Positions 44,622 through 53,659 of a stretch of DNA of 64,000 nt are shown piece after piece (within the stretch, counting starts at the first letter, position 1; the number at the start of each line of letters is the position of its first letter). Source of the DNA: Geomonas azotofigens (lineage in GTDB: Bacteria > Desulfobacterota > Desulfuromonadia > Geobacterales > Geobacteraceae); the NCBI RefSeq assembly GCF_018919395.1, contig NZ_JAHLME010000003.1, positions 930,001-994,000 on the forward strand. Direction: 5' to 3'. The notes under the pieces are model-generated. The model had not been told where the DNA came from. It worked only from the letters and a program-made list of their open reading frames with translations, and made no database searches. The translations under genes were made by a program, and so were the position numbers.

Positions 44622-45524
44622 TCAGCCGATGGTGAGCCGGTTCTTGCCGGCGGCCTTGCTCTGGTACATCAGGGCGTCGGCCCGTGCCAGCAACGTCTGC
44701 ACGGTGTCCTTTTCGACGGCCATGGTGGCGCCGATGGAGATGGTGACCCTGAGGGCCTCACCTTCCACCAGCACGAAGGATTTTTCCACCAGGCGACGCA
44801 AACGCTGCCCCAGGTGTTTCAGGTTGGCGGCGGTCACGTTGCGGATGATGCCGACGAACTCCTCCCCTCCCCAGCGTCCGTAGAGGTCGAATGGGCGGGA
44901 GTTTGCGCTCAGGGTCCCGGCGACGAACTGCAGCACGCGGTCTCCGGTCTCGTGACCGTAACGGTCGTTGACGGCCTTGAAATCGTCCAGGTCCATGAAG
45001 AGGATCCCGAACGGGATTTCGTAACGGTTCAGCTCCTCGAGGCGGGACTCGAGCTCGCGGTCGAGGTAGCGGCGGTTGGCGAGTTGGGTGAGCCCATCCA
45101 GCAGGGCGAGCTTTTCCAGCTCGAGCAGCCGAACGTCGTTGTCGATCTGGCCGCTGTTGTCAGAGAACATCTCCACGCCGCCTATCACCTTGCCGTTGTC
45201 GTCGGTCAGCGGGATGACGCGCACCAGCACGGGAATCCGGTGCCCGTTCTTGTGGTGCAGAAACACCTGGGCGTCGTGCGGGTCTCCAGAATCGATAGTG
45301 GACGCCAGGGGACATTCGCTGCAGCAGAGGTTGAGGCCGACGTCGTCGACGTGGCACAGGATGTTGTCGGCGCAGGGCCTCCCGATCACCTCATCCGCAC
45401 GGTACCCGGAGATCCTTTCAGCAGCATGGTTCCAGAACACGATCCTGCGGTCCAGGTCGACGATGTAGAGCCCGTCACGCAGGTCTTCTATGATCTTTTT
45501 ATAGGAATCTTTGCTGAGATACAT
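44622..45524 (-). CDS. PAS-GGDEF diguanylate cyclase
   Basis: 300 residues from ATG 45524 (a longer frame to 45596 is probably not translated). A PAS domain (about 5-125) contains the unusual Cys-rich loop CHVDDVGLNLCCSEC, which suggests a redox or metal-sensing variant. GGDEF domain at about 140-300: active-site motif GGEEF and the inhibitory I-site RPFD 5 residues upstream, so an active, feedback-inhibited c-di-GMP synthase is expected. No membrane segments. AGGAG lies 11 bases before the start. Confidence 0.88.
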   Translation of the reverse strand: MYLSKDSYKKIIEDLRDGLYIVDLDRRIVFWNHAAERISGYRADEVIGRPCADNILCHVDDVGLNLCCSECPLASTIDSGDPHDAQVFLHHKNGHRIPVLVRVIPLTDDNGKVIGGVEMFSDNSGQIDNDVRLLELEKLALLDGLTQLANRRYLDRELESRLEELNRYEIPFGILFMDLDDFKAVNDRYGHETGDRVLQFVAGTLSANSRPFDLYGRWGGEEFVGIIRNVTAANLKHLGQRLRRLVEKSFVLVEGEALRVTISIGATMAVEKDTVQTLLARADALMYQSKAAGKNRLTIG

Positions 45525-45674
45525 CGACAACAGGCTCCTTCGGCAGGAAAGGGAGGCCGACCGCTTCCCGAAGGATGGACGGAGGCAACCGGTCATTAAA
45601 AAGTTCTGGCTGAACGCTTAATGAGTATAGCGTCCAACACTGCTTTGTCAAAACAATAAAGGCTCGGGGAGCGC

Positions 45675-46577
45675 CTACACGCCGAGGATGAGCCCTTCCA
45701 GCAGTCCGGCGTCGCTCACCTTGAAGGTCTCGAAGCCGAATTCGCGCATCGTCGTGAGCACCACGAGGATCCCGGCGATGATGAGATCCTCGCGCCCCGG
45801 TTCCAGCCCCGGCACATCCAGGCGCTGGCACGGAGTGAGCGGCAGCAGCCTTTGGAACATCGCCTCGACCTTGGCCAGCGGCAGGGTGTGGTTGTTCACC
45901 TTTTTGTAGTCGTAGTCGGTCATGCCGAGGTCGATGGCCGCCAGGGTCGTGGCCGTCCCGGCCGTCCCCACCAGGGTCGCCCCGCTGAAACGCTCGGCCA
46001 GTCCCTCCCCGGCCAGCTCGCTCCTGAAGGCGCGCAGCTCGCGCCGGATCTTGTCCTCCATCTCGGCGACCCCAACCTTCCCCTCGGTAAGGCGCACCAC
46101 CCCTATCGGCAGACTGCGGGAGAAGAGCGGTTTTCGCTCCGCTGCCAGCGTGTACTCGGTGCTCCCTCCCCCTACGTCGAACACGGCCAGGTCCTCGTTG
46201 CTGTTGTCAAGGATGGAGGCCACCCCCCTCAGGGTCAGCATGGCTTCTTCGTTGCCGTCGATGATCTCAAGGGCGATGCCGGTCTCCTCGAGTACGCGCC
46301 GGCAGAACTCGGCGCCGTTTTTCGCGTCGCGAACCGCCGAGGTCGCCACCGCCCTCAGCCGCGCCACGCCGTGACTCGCCATGTCGGCGGCGAACTCCCT
46401 CAGCGCGGCCAGGGAGCGCTCCTGCGCCTCCTGAGACAGGCCGGCCTCGCGGGTGAAGCCGCCGCCGAGCCTGGTGATGATGCGCTTCAAGAGCAGTTGC
46501 TGATAAGGAGCTTGGGTGGCGATGAGAAGTCGTGCGGTGTTGGTGCCGAGATCGATGGCGGCTACCTTGTCGGTCAT
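45675..46577 (-). CDS. Ppx/GppA-family phosphatase
   Basis: 300 residues; ATG 46577 overlaps the upstream stop as ATGA. The ASKHA fold shows AAIDLGTNTARLLIA, VFDVGGGSTEY and GTAGTATTLAAIDL. Family members degrade polyphosphate or hydrolyse pppGpp. The protein consists of the core two domains only; no C-terminal HD domain is present. Translational coupling with a Na/phosphate transporter favours a role in phosphate or polyphosphate balance. Confidence 0.88.
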   Translation of the reverse strand: MTDKVAAIDLGTNTARLLIATQAPYQQLLLKRIITRLGGGFTREAGLSQEAQERSLAALREFAADMASHGVARLRAVATSAVRDAKNGAEFCRRVLEETGIALEIIDGNEEAMLTLRGVASILDNSNEDLAVFDVGGGSTEYTLAAERKPLFSRSLPIGVVRLTEGKVGVAEMEDKIRRELRAFRSELAGEGLAERFSGATLVGTAGTATTLAAIDLGMTDYDYKKVNNHTLPLAKVEAMFQRLLPLTPCQRLDVPGLEPGREDLIIAGILVVLTTMREFGFETFKVSDAGLLEGLILGV

Positions 46578-48244
46578 GGGTTGAGTCCTTTGCGCTGGGC
46601 GATGATGGAGAAGCAAAGCTGGGATATCTTGGAAAAACTGATGATGATGTCACCGTAGAGCAGCCCCGCGACGATGTTGCACTTGCCGCTTTTAAGACGG
46701 CGCAGATGGCTCGTCTGCAGTTCGCTCTCCATCGAGGCGATTTCGAGCTTGAGATCGGTCACCTCGGGGACCGGCTCACCCTTCAAGGCGGTCTCGCACA
46801 GAGCGACCACCTCCCCCACCTTGGCGGCGACACGCTTCAACTCCTCCATGGCACTGGCGGAAAACCTGAGCCGCTCCTCCTTCTTGCGCATGAGATAGTT
46901 GAGGATGGCCTCTGCCTGGTCCCCCACCTGCTCGATCTCGTTCACCAGTTCCAGCATGGTCGGAATCTCGACGGCCCGCTCGAGCGAGAGCGTCTCCCGG
47001 GAGAGCGCCACCAGGAACTGGGACATGTCGCGGTGCAGCACGTCCAAAACGACCTCCTTGTCGCGCACGGCCGCGGCGACCTTGGGGTTGAAGCCGTCGA
47101 ACTGCGACACCAGTTCCGTGTACATCGCCGCCGCGATGCCGCCCATCCGGGAGAGTTCGTTCCACGCCTGCACCAGCGCGATGGTGGGGGTCTTGATGAC
47201 GCGCAGATCGATAAAACGCGGACGCGGTTCGCTCTCGGAGCGCCTGGTGGGGAGCAGCGTCTCGGCGGAACGGGCGAAAAAGCCAATGGTCGGGAGGAAG
47301 ATGAACAGCGACGCCACCGTGAAGACGGTATGTGCGTTGGCCAGGTGCCGGGCGATATGGGGGCGCAGGGCCTGCACCACCGCTTCCGGCGGCGCTCCGC
47401 GGTGCAGCAGGGACACGTCCCCGGGTGAGACCAGCGCCACGACCTTCAGGAACAAGGGGAAGAAGACCAGGGCCAGGGATATGGCCACCAGGCTGATGCC
47501 GAGATAGATCACCACGGCGCGCTTCGCGGTCTGGCTGCCGCCGATGGAGGCGATCAGCGGTATCAGGGCCGCCCCGGCCACCTCGCCGATCACCATGGCG
47601 ATCGCGGCGTCATAGGACAAGACCCCCGCCGAGGCGAGCGCGATAACGATACCCAGGGTGGCGCTGCCGGACTGAACCAGGAACGTGAGCAGCGCGCCGA
47701 GGAGGACCGCGACCAGGCGCAGCGAGGGAATCCCCTGGTGCAGCCCGGCGATGATGGCGCTTTCGCTTAAGGGAAGGCAGGCCCCTTCCAGGATGGAGAG
47801 GCCGAAAAAGACCAGGCCGATACCCAGCAGCATGCCGCCGGCCTCGGAGAGCTTGCGGCTGCGGGAGAAGAAGTTGAGGAACACGCCGATGGTGATGGCG
47901 GGGAGCGCCACGGCGGAAACGCGGAACGCGATGAACTGTATGGCGAGGGTGGTGCCGATGCCGGTACCGAGCAGCACGCCCAGCGCCTGGTACAGGGAGA
48001 GGAGCCCCGCGTTGACGAAGCCGACGACGAGGACCGAGGCCGCGGAGCCGGACTGCAGGATCGAGGCGAGACAGCTGCCGATCAGGGGGGCGGTAAGACG
48101 GTTGCCGGTGGACTTCTCCAGCACGCGGCGCAGGCGCTCACCGGTGACCTTCTGCAGCCCCTCCGACATGGTGCGCATGCCGAGTATGAAGAGCGCCAGG
48201 CCGCCGAGAGCCTCGACGATGTATGACCAAGAGGTGGGAAACAT
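46574..48244 (-). CDS. Na+/phosphate cotransporter with C-terminal PhoU-like domain
   Basis: 556 residues. Two inverted NptA/Na-Pi-II repeats carry QSGSAASVLVVGFVNAG-like and QSGSATLGIVIALASAG motifs, with about eight to ten membrane helices in residues 1-310. The C-terminal 200 residues are helical and PhoU-like (ELVNEIEQVGDQAEAILNYLMRKKEER). Imports phosphate with sodium. No clear ribosome site before ATG 48244. Coupled to the Ppx/GppA gene downstream. Confidence 0.88.
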   Translation of the reverse strand: MFPTSWSYIVEALGGLALFILGMRTMSEGLQKVTGERLRRVLEKSTGNRLTAPLIGSCLASILQSGSAASVLVVGFVNAGLLSLYQALGVLLGTGIGTTLAIQFIAFRVSAVALPAITIGVFLNFFSRSRKLSEAGGMLLGIGLVFFGLSILEGACLPLSESAIIAGLHQGIPSLRLVAVLLGALLTFLVQSGSATLGIVIALASAGVLSYDAAIAMVIGEVAGAALIPLIASIGGSQTAKRAVVIYLGISLVAISLALVFFPLFLKVVALVSPGDVSLLHRGAPPEAVVQALRPHIARHLANAHTVFTVASLFIFLPTIGFFARSAETLLPTRRSESEPRPRFIDLRVIKTPTIALVQAWNELSRMGGIAAAMYTELVSQFDGFNPKVAAAVRDKEVVLDVLHRDMSQFLVALSRETLSLERAVEIPTMLELVNEIEQVGDQAEAILNYLMRKKEERLRFSASAMEELKRVAAKVGEVVALCETALKGEPVPEVTDLKLEIASMESELQTSHLRRLKSGKCNIVAGLLYGDIIISFSKISQLCFSIIAQRKGLNP

Positions 48245-48293
48245 GGTAAGGCCAGTCCAGCAAGGTTAAGGCTGATGATGCTTCGAGAATAAT

Positions 48294-48326
48294 GGGCGCC
48301 CGTCGGCCATGGCGGCCGGCGGGCGC
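48294..48326 (-). terminator. Strong hairpin downstream of the HU gene
   Basis: GCGCCCG-TC-GGCC pairs with GGCC-GG-CGGGCGC around ATGGC. On the minus strand it follows the HU stop; the following T-run is weak (CCATTATTC). Confidence 0.55.
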
Positions 48327-48376
48327 AGTAGTGGTGTCGAGATCCGTTACTCCCGTGACGGTAAGGGCGGAAAGGG

Positions 48377-48652
48377 TTAGCCGGAGACCTTCTCCTTCAG
48401 CTCCTTACCGACCTTGAAGAAGGGCAGCTTCTTCGCCTTGACGGAGATGGACTCGCCCGTCTTGGGGTTTCTGCCGGTATAGGCGTCGTATTCCTTGACC
48501 ACGAAGCTGCCGAACCCCCTGATCTCGATCCGGTCACCGGAAAGCAGGGCCTCGGTCATCGAGGCGAACACGGCGTTGACGACTTCCTCGGCCTTCTTGA
48601 AGGAGAGGGTCTTTTTAGCTGCGAGAGATTCAATGAGTTCTGATTTGTTCAT
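48377..48652 (-). CDS. HU/IHF-family DNA-binding protein
   Basis: 91 residues from ATG 48652, with GGAGG 6 bases upstream; the longer frame to 48811 overlaps the next gene and is not used. The family signature GFGSFVVKEYDAYTGRNPKTG contains the DNA-binding arm with the Pro that intercalates. Starts MNKSELIESLA as HU-beta types do. Binds and bends DNA; relevant locally because sigma54 promoters often need IHF/HU bending. Confidence 0.93.
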   Translation of the reverse strand: MNKSELIESLAAKKTLSFKKAEEVVNAVFASMTEALLSGDRIEIRGFGSFVVKEYDAYTGRNPKTGESISVKAKKLPFFKVGKELKEKVSG

Positions 48653-48678
48653 TGTCCACCTCCGAAAAACAGCTTCTT

Positions 48679-49725
48679 TTAACAACATCCCTTTAGATAT
48701 TTCTTGGACAGATACTTCACGTCGTCGCTGCGCCCCTGGCGGTTCAGGATCGGGATGAGCCGCTCGGCGGCCGCCTTGGCAACGCCGGGGTGTTCCAACG
48801 ACTTGGTCCACAACTCAACAGCCCGATCGATATCGCCTATCGTCTCGTGCAGCTCGCCCAGCATGAATTGGGCCTGGTCAGGGAGAATGTCCAGTTCCAG
48901 CATTTTCTGCACGGTGGCTATCGCCTGCGGGTAGCGCCCGCCGCCGGCAAACAAATGAACGAGTGCTATGTAGACGGCTGCGTTTTGCGGATTCAGCGCC
49001 AGTGCTCGATTCAGGAGCGCCTCGCTCTCATGAATTTGCCCCGCACGGAACATTATAAGTGCCACTTCGTATAATACAATGTCATTTTCACCAGATAACA
49101 ACATTTCTTGCAAAATCGGGAAGGCGTCGCGGTCGTTGCCGTCATGAATCATGAGGTACGCCTTGGCGAACTGGGGGCCGAGGGTGGCGTAGCGGGCGGG
49201 AAGATCGCCGGGGAGCGGCTGCACCATGAGGAAGAACTGGTCCTCCTCGGAGAGGCTCATCTCCATCGGCGCGGGCTCCTCGTGGTGGTGGTCGCCGTGC
49301 CCCTTGCAGGTGGTGCAGGAACCGCCGCTGTGCGGCTTGTAGTTCCCCCCTCCCGCCGGTGCGGCTGCCGGCTTGACCGCGGCCTCGGGAGCTTCGAGTT
49401 TGGCGGCTTCGGCACGGGCGCGCGCCTTGAGGGAAGGGTCGGCGGCGAGGTCGGCGGCGAGGCAGAAATGGTCGTGGGCTTTCTGGGCCTCGCCGGCGCG
49501 CAGGGCGTGCTCACCTTCCTGCAGGTTCAACTCGCCCAGTTGGTCGCAGGCCTGGTCGAGCCCCTGGCGGATGGCGGCTGCTTCGTGCGAGGCTTCCGCC
49601 GGGCAGAGCTTCAGCGCCTCCTGGAAATCGACGCGAGCGTCCGAGTAACGCTCAGCGGCGAGGTGCTTGGCACCCTGGTTCTGGTAGTGACGAAAATCCT
49701 TCTTGCCGAACAGTCCGAAAAACAT
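48679..49725 (-). CDS. TPR protein with central His/Cys-rich metal-binding segment
   Basis: 348 residues. N-terminal TPR-like helices (about 10-105), a Pro/Ala/Gly linker with CTTCKGHGDHHHEEP (about 136-150) that looks metal-binding, then a C-terminal TPR array (about 180-330: ILQEMLLSGENDIVLYEVALI, ALALNPQNAAVYIALVHLF quoted in part). It ends in GCC. Starts MFFGLFGKKDFRHYQNQG. A scaffold or assembly factor is plausible; the metal and partner are unknown. Confidence 0.75.
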   Translation of the reverse strand: MFFGLFGKKDFRHYQNQGAKHLAAERYSDARVDFQEALKLCPAEASHEAAAIRQGLDQACDQLGELNLQEGEHALRAGEAQKAHDHFCLAADLAADPSLKARARAEAAKLEAPEAAVKPAAAPAGGGNYKPHSGGSCTTCKGHGDHHHEEPAPMEMSLSEEDQFFLMVQPLPGDLPARYATLGPQFAKAYLMIHDGNDRDAFPILQEMLLSGENDIVLYEVALIMFRAGQIHESEALLNRALALNPQNAAVYIALVHLFAGGGRYPQAIATVQKMLELDILPDQAQFMLGELHETIGDIDRAVELWTKSLEHPGVAKAAAERLIPILNRQGRSDDVKYLSKKYLKGCC

Positions 49726-49750
49726 GCAGCCTCCGATAGGTGGATTGAAT

Positions 49751-51064
49751 TCATATACGCACGAGCTCGGTGACGCTCTCGAGGTGGTAGGTCTGGGGGA
49801 ACATGTCCACCGGTTTCGAGCGGGTCACCTGGTAGCCGTTACCGCAAAGTGAAGCGAGATCGCGGGCCAAGGTAGCCGGATCACAGGAAACATAGATGAT
49901 CTTTTGCGGGGCCAGGCCGGCCAGTTCGGCGGCGGCCTCGGCGCCTCCGCGCGGAGGGTCGAGCACCACGAGGTCGAACCGCTCCTTCCGCTTGACCAGC
50001 CGCCTGACGGCCTGGGCCGCGTCGCTCACCTGGAAGTTGGCGTTTTCGATGCCGTTCGCCTCGGCGTTGGCGACCGCGTCGGCGATGGATGGCGCGTACC
50101 CCTCAATGCCGAGCACCTGCGCCGCGTTGAGCGCCAGCGGCAGGGAAAGGTTGCCGTTGCCGCAGTAGAGGTCAAGCACCCGCTCCTTCCCGGTGAGCCC
50201 GGCCCACGCGCAGGCGGTGCGGATCAGTTCCAGGTTCTGGCGATAGTTCACCTGGGAAAAGCCCCCCTTGCCGAACCGAAGCTCCAGCTCCCTCGAATCC
50301 GGCGCGATATCGGCGGGCACATGGTAGCTCAACGCCTCGATGCCGAATGCCTTCTCCAGTTCCCCTTTGCGCCCGACAGAAACGAAGGCGCCGGCGACCG
50401 AGGGAAGCTCGGCGCGGGCCCGGGCCAGGCGCTCGACCAACGCGTCCCCGCCTCCCCTGCTGTGCACGATGGCAATCCCCTCCCCGCTGTCGCCGACGGA
50501 GAGGTCGACCTGGTGGATCCATTCAAGCTGCGGCAACGTCGGCAGTAACGCCCGGAATTCCGCGGCCATACGGTTCAACGGCGGTTGCGCGAGCGGACAA
50601 CCGGCGCCGAAATCAACGACGTCATGGGAGCCGGTGCGGAAAAAGCCCAGTTGCACCCGGCCCGCCCGCACCGTGACCTTCACCTGCACCCGGGAGCGGT
50701 AACCGTAGTCGTCAGGCGACGCAGCGACCGGCATCACCTTGTCCCGGGGCACCTTGCCGATGCGCGCCAGGGTGTCGGTGAAAATGGTCCCCTTCTGCGT
50801 CAGCTGTTCGGGATACGGCAGGAACTGCCACTGACAGCCGCCGCATTCGGTGAAGACCGGGCAGTCAGGCGCGATGCGCAACGGTGAAGGCTCGAGGAGT
50901 TCGACCAGCTCCCCTTCCAGAAAGGAGCTCTTCTCCTTCACCACGCGGATCCTGGCCAGGTCACCCGGGGCGGTGAAGGGGACGAAGCAGGCCTTCCCCT
51001 CCGCCCTGCCGAAACCGGCGCCGCCGTAACAGAGGCTCTCTATAGCGACGACAAGCTCAGCCAT
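49751..51064 (-). CDS. 23S rRNA (uracil-5-)-methyltransferase, RlmD/RumA-like
   Basis: 437 residues. A TRAM-like N-terminal beta-barrel (about 1-55) is followed by a 4Fe-4S Cys set (CPVFTECGGCQW), a motif-I region VLDLYCGNGNLSLPLA, and the catalytic nucleophile Cys in IIYVSCDPATLARD. VVLDPPRGGAEAA carries the conserved Pro-rich SAM motif. RlmD methylates U1939 of 23S rRNA; RlmC and TrmA paralogues cannot be excluded. Its start overlaps the end of the upstream gene by 8 bases. Confidence 0.88.
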   Translation of the reverse strand: MAELVVAIESLCYGGAGFGRAEGKACFVPFTAPGDLARIRVVKEKSSFLEGELVELLEPSPLRIAPDCPVFTECGGCQWQFLPYPEQLTQKGTIFTDTLARIGKVPRDKVMPVAASPDDYGYRSRVQVKVTVRAGRVQLGFFRTGSHDVVDFGAGCPLAQPPLNRMAAEFRALLPTLPQLEWIHQVDLSVGDSGEGIAIVHSRGGGDALVERLARARAELPSVAGAFVSVGRKGELEKAFGIEALSYHVPADIAPDSRELELRFGKGGFSQVNYRQNLELIRTACAWAGLTGKERVLDLYCGNGNLSLPLALNAAQVLGIEGYAPSIADAVANAEANGIENANFQVSDAAQAVRRLVKRKERFDLVVLDPPRGGAEAAAELAGLAPQKIIYVSCDPATLARDLASLCGNGYQVTRSKPVDMFPQTYHLESVTELVRI

Positions 51065-51449
51065 TCATACCACGCGGGACGAAGGCGCTCCTGCGCCCAC
51101 GGGCGCGGGTCAGTTCGGAAAGGACCAGTTTCCTGGGGAATGCCGGGGTGTTGAAATAGCCAAGGGAATGCGCGGCGAAATCGTCGATGACCCGTGCCAC
51201 GGTCTGGTCCACGCAGAGCGTGGCCACCCCCTGGTGCTCGATGTCCTTCTTATAGGTCACACTGGCGCCGATCAGTTTCAGGGCCGCCTGGTGGGATTCC
51301 TCGTCGGGGAAAAGGTCCGGCGTAACCGGAACTTCACAGCATATCTGGATGCGGACCTGGTGGTAATCGCCGAAGTAACGGCGCGTGGCATCGAAGAAGC
51401 GAACGGTGAGCCCGTTGGACAGGGGGATCTCCCTGATCAGTTTTTGCAT
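51057..51449 (-). CDS. Conserved-looking protein of unknown function
   Basis: 130 residues, AAGGAG before ATG 51449. It is soluble and strand-rich: LSNGLTVRFFDATRRYFGDYHQVRIQICCEV (in two strands), LIGASVTYKKDIEHQGV, and a basic tail TRARGRRSAFVPRGM. I do not recognise the family. It is coupled to the rRNA methyltransferase by an 8-base overlap, so a link to RNA or translation is possible. Confidence 0.65.
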   Translation of the reverse strand: MQKLIREIPLSNGLTVRFFDATRRYFGDYHQVRIQICCEVPVTPDLFPDEESHQAALKLIGASVTYKKDIEHQGVATLCVDQTVARVIDDFAAHSLGYFNTPAFPRKLVLSELTRARGRRSAFVPRGMNG

Positions 51450-51559
51450 GTAAAGTCGGTGCTCCTTGGTAAAATCTGGTCATTTTTTTAGCATGTTATG
51501 GGAGTTCTGTAAATAGCGATGATATCGAAGAGAAAATGGCAGCCGCCGTGAAATGCAGC

Positions 51560-51588
51560 TTGCTTTTTGCAGGAAAAATTTGTAGACT
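51560..51588 (+). promoter_or_regulatory. Sigma70-type promoter of infA
   Basis: TTGCTT and TAGACT are separated by 17 bp, 41 bases before ATG 51630. Confidence 0.5.
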
Positions 51589-51629
51589 CACAGATTGTTA
51601 AAAGATGCCACAAACTCCCAGGAGCAAAA

Positions 51630-51848
51630 ATGAGCAAGGAAGAAGCAATAGAAGTAGAAGGGACGGTCATCGAGCCGCTTCCCAACGCGATGTTCAAGGT
51701 CAAGCTGGAAAACGACCACATGGTGCTGGCGCACATATCCGGCAAGATGAGGAAGTTTTTCATCAAGATCCTGCCTGGCGACAAGGTGACCGTGGAGCTC
51801 TCTCCCTACGATCTCAGCCGCGGCCGCATCACCTATCGCGCCAAATAG
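51630..51848 (+). CDS. infA: Translation initiation factor IF-1
   Basis: 72 residues, the usual length, from ATG 51630 with AGGAG 7 bases upstream. OB-fold with [21 protein letters not shown] split over the first strands, [17 protein letters not shown] and the C-terminal [15 protein letters not shown]. Binds the 30S A site. It stands apart from the usual ribosomal-protein operon, so a second infA copy may exist elsewhere. Confidence 0.93.
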   Translation: MSKEEAIEVEGTVIEPLPNAMFKVKLENDHMVLAHISGKMRKFFIKILPGDKVTVELSPYDLSRGRITYRAK

Positions 51849-52008
51849 ACCCCTTCCCCGTACGTCACCCGGCGTCTGTCCCTGCCACCCTCAGCATCGC
51901 TGCAAGGCACATACGGATAACATAGGACCCAATACCGGTTTAGCTGCGTGCTCCGCGCGCAGCACACTGAACCTTTATTCAATCCCACAGTAAGAAGAGG
52001 AAGAACCA

Positions 52009-52572
52009 ATGTACACTGCAGCCGATCTGAGAAAAGGGCTTAAGATCACCATCGATAACGAGCCTTACATCATCACTCACTTTGACTTCGCCAAGCCGGG
52101 CAAAGGGCAGGCCCTTTACCGCACCAAGATGAAGAACATGATCACCGGCTCCACCCTGGACCGCACCTACCGCTCCGGTGAGACCTTCGAGCCCGCCAAC
52201 CTGGAAGACCGCGTGATGCAGTACCTCTACAAGGAAGACGACCACTACTGCTTCATGGACAACACCACCTTCGAGCAGATCCACATCAGCGAAGACGCCA
52301 TGGGCGACGCCAAGAACTACCTGATCGACAATCTCCAGGTGGACGTGCTCCTGTTCAGGGAGAAGGCGATCGGGGTGGACGTGCCCAACTTCGTCAACCT
52401 GCGCGTCGTGCAGACCGACCCCTGGGTCAAGGGCGACACCTCCGGCAGCGATTCCAAACCCGCCACCGTCGAGACCGGCTACGTGCTGCGCGTGCCGCCG
52501 TTCATCGAGGAAGGCGAGCTGATCACCATAGACACCCGCACCGGCGAGTACTCCACCAGGGTCAAGGGGTAA
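52009..52572 (+). CDS. efp: Elongation factor P
   Basis: 187 residues, three beta-barrel domains. EF-P relieves ribosome stalling at polyproline. The domain I tip reads KPGKGQA, with Lys at the position modified by EpmA in gamma-proteobacteria. The C-terminus VETGYVLRVPPFIEEGELITIDTRTGEY (in parts) is the domain III signature. epmA follows 3 bases after the stop, so beta-lysylation is expected. AAGAGGAAG precedes the start. Confidence 0.95.
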   Translation: MYTAADLRKGLKITIDNEPYIITHFDFAKPGKGQALYRTKMKNMITGSTLDRTYRSGETFEPANLEDRVMQYLYKEDDHYCFMDNTTFEQIHISEDAMGDAKNYLIDNLQVDVLLFREKAIGVDVPNFVNLRVVQTDPWVKGDTSGSDSKPATVETGYVLRVPPFIEEGELITIDTRTGEYSTRVKG

Positions 52573-52575
52573 CCG

Positions 52576-53487
52576 ATGTCGGGAAGTTGGCCACTGGCCA
52601 GGCGCTCCCAAGCCCTGGCCCAGCGTGGCGCGATCTTCACCAGGATCAGGATGTTTTTCCAGGAAAAGGGGTATCTCGAAGTCGAGACCCCTTTTCGCAT
52701 ACCTGCTCCCGCCCCCGAGGCCCAGATCGACGCCATCCCCAGCGACGGCTGGTTCCTGCAGACCTCGCCCGAACTCTGCATGAAGCGGCTTTTGGCCGCC
52801 GGCTACCCGCGCATCTTCCAGATCTGCCGCTGCTGGCGCGCCGGCGAGCGCGGCTCGCGCCACCTGAGCGAGTTCACCATGCTCGAGTGGTACCGGGCCG
52901 AGGCCGACTACCGCGATCTCATGGACGAGACCGAGGAGATGGTCAGGGCGGCGGCCGGAATCGACAGCATCACCTACCGCGGCGAAAAAATCGACCTCTC
53001 GCTTCCCTGGGAGCGGGTCACCGTCCGAGACGCCTTCCTGCGCCATACCGACACCACGGCGGAAGCAGCCCTTGCCGCAGGGACCTTCGACGAAGTCATG
53101 GTCGAAGCGATCGAGCCGCGATTGGGGATCGGCCGCCCCACCTTCATTTACGATTACCCCGCCAGTTGTTCCGCCCTCGCCCGCCTCAATGCCGAGGACC
53201 CTTCCGTGGCCGAACGTTTCGAGCTCTACCTGGGCGGCCTGGAGATCGCCAACGCGTTCTCCGAGCTGATCGATCCGATTGAGCAGCGCGCCCGGTTCGT
53301 GGCGGAGGCGGCGCAGCGGGCCAGCGACGGCAAACAGGGCTACCCCATGCCCGAGAAGTTCCTCGCCGCCCTGGCCGACATGCCGGAAGCAGCCGGCATC
53401 GCCCTCGGGCTCGATCGACTGGTGATGGTACTGCTCGACGCCGGGAGCATCGACGACGTCGTCGCCTTCACCACCGAGGAGCTTTAA
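52576..53487 (+). CDS. epmA: EF-P--(R)-beta-lysine ligase (PoxA/GenX)
   Basis: 303 residues, a truncated class-II lysyl-tRNA synthetase catalytic core without an anticodon domain. Class II motif 2 is FQICRCWRAGERGSRHLSEFTMLEWY (in two parts) and motif 3 is ALGLDRLVMVLL. The E-I-A-N substrate region is GGLEIANAFSEL. Attaches beta-lysine to EF-P. Directly downstream of efp. The lysine 2,3-aminomutase EpmB needed to make beta-lysine is not in the window. Confidence 0.92.
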   Translation: MSGSWPLARRSQALAQRGAIFTRIRMFFQEKGYLEVETPFRIPAPAPEAQIDAIPSDGWFLQTSPELCMKRLLAAGYPRIFQICRCWRAGERGSRHLSEFTMLEWYRAEADYRDLMDETEEMVRAAAGIDSITYRGEKIDLSLPWERVTVRDAFLRHTDTTAEAALAAGTFDEVMVEAIEPRLGIGRPTFIYDYPASCSALARLNAEDPSVAERFELYLGGLEIANAFSELIDPIEQRARFVAEAAQRASDGKQGYPMPEKFLAALADMPEAAGIALGLDRLVMVLLDAGSIDDVVAFTTEEL

Positions 53488-53525
53488 GGGGACTACCCGG
53501 TTTTCACCGGAAAGCACCTGCCGGC

Positions 53526-53563
53526 GCCCTCACCCCGCCCCTCTCCCGGACGGCGAGGGGGAA
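53526..53563. repeat. GC-rich intergenic palindrome
   Basis: GCCCCTCTCCCGGACGGCGA followed by GGGGG folds on itself; member of the CCCTC/GAGGG palindrome family, located between epmA and bioB. Confidence 0.5.
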
Positions 53564-53585
53564 TCACACACCCTCCCTCGCCCAA

Positions 53586-53617
53586 TCGTCAACCACCTCC
53601 TCCGAATTGGTTGACAA
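53586..53617 (+). promoter_or_regulatory. BirA-type biotin operator upstream of bioB
   Basis: TCGTCAACC and GGTTGACAA are inverted halves separated by 14 bp, one mismatch from symmetry and close to the known BirA consensus TTGTAAACC/GGTTTACAA. The right half contains TTGACA, which with TAAATC 18 bp downstream (53635-53640) gives the bioB promoter, so bound BirA would block it. Confidence 0.78.
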
Positions 53618-53659
53618 CTACCTCTCGCGCGTGCTAAATCACCCGCTGGAGGATCTCTC

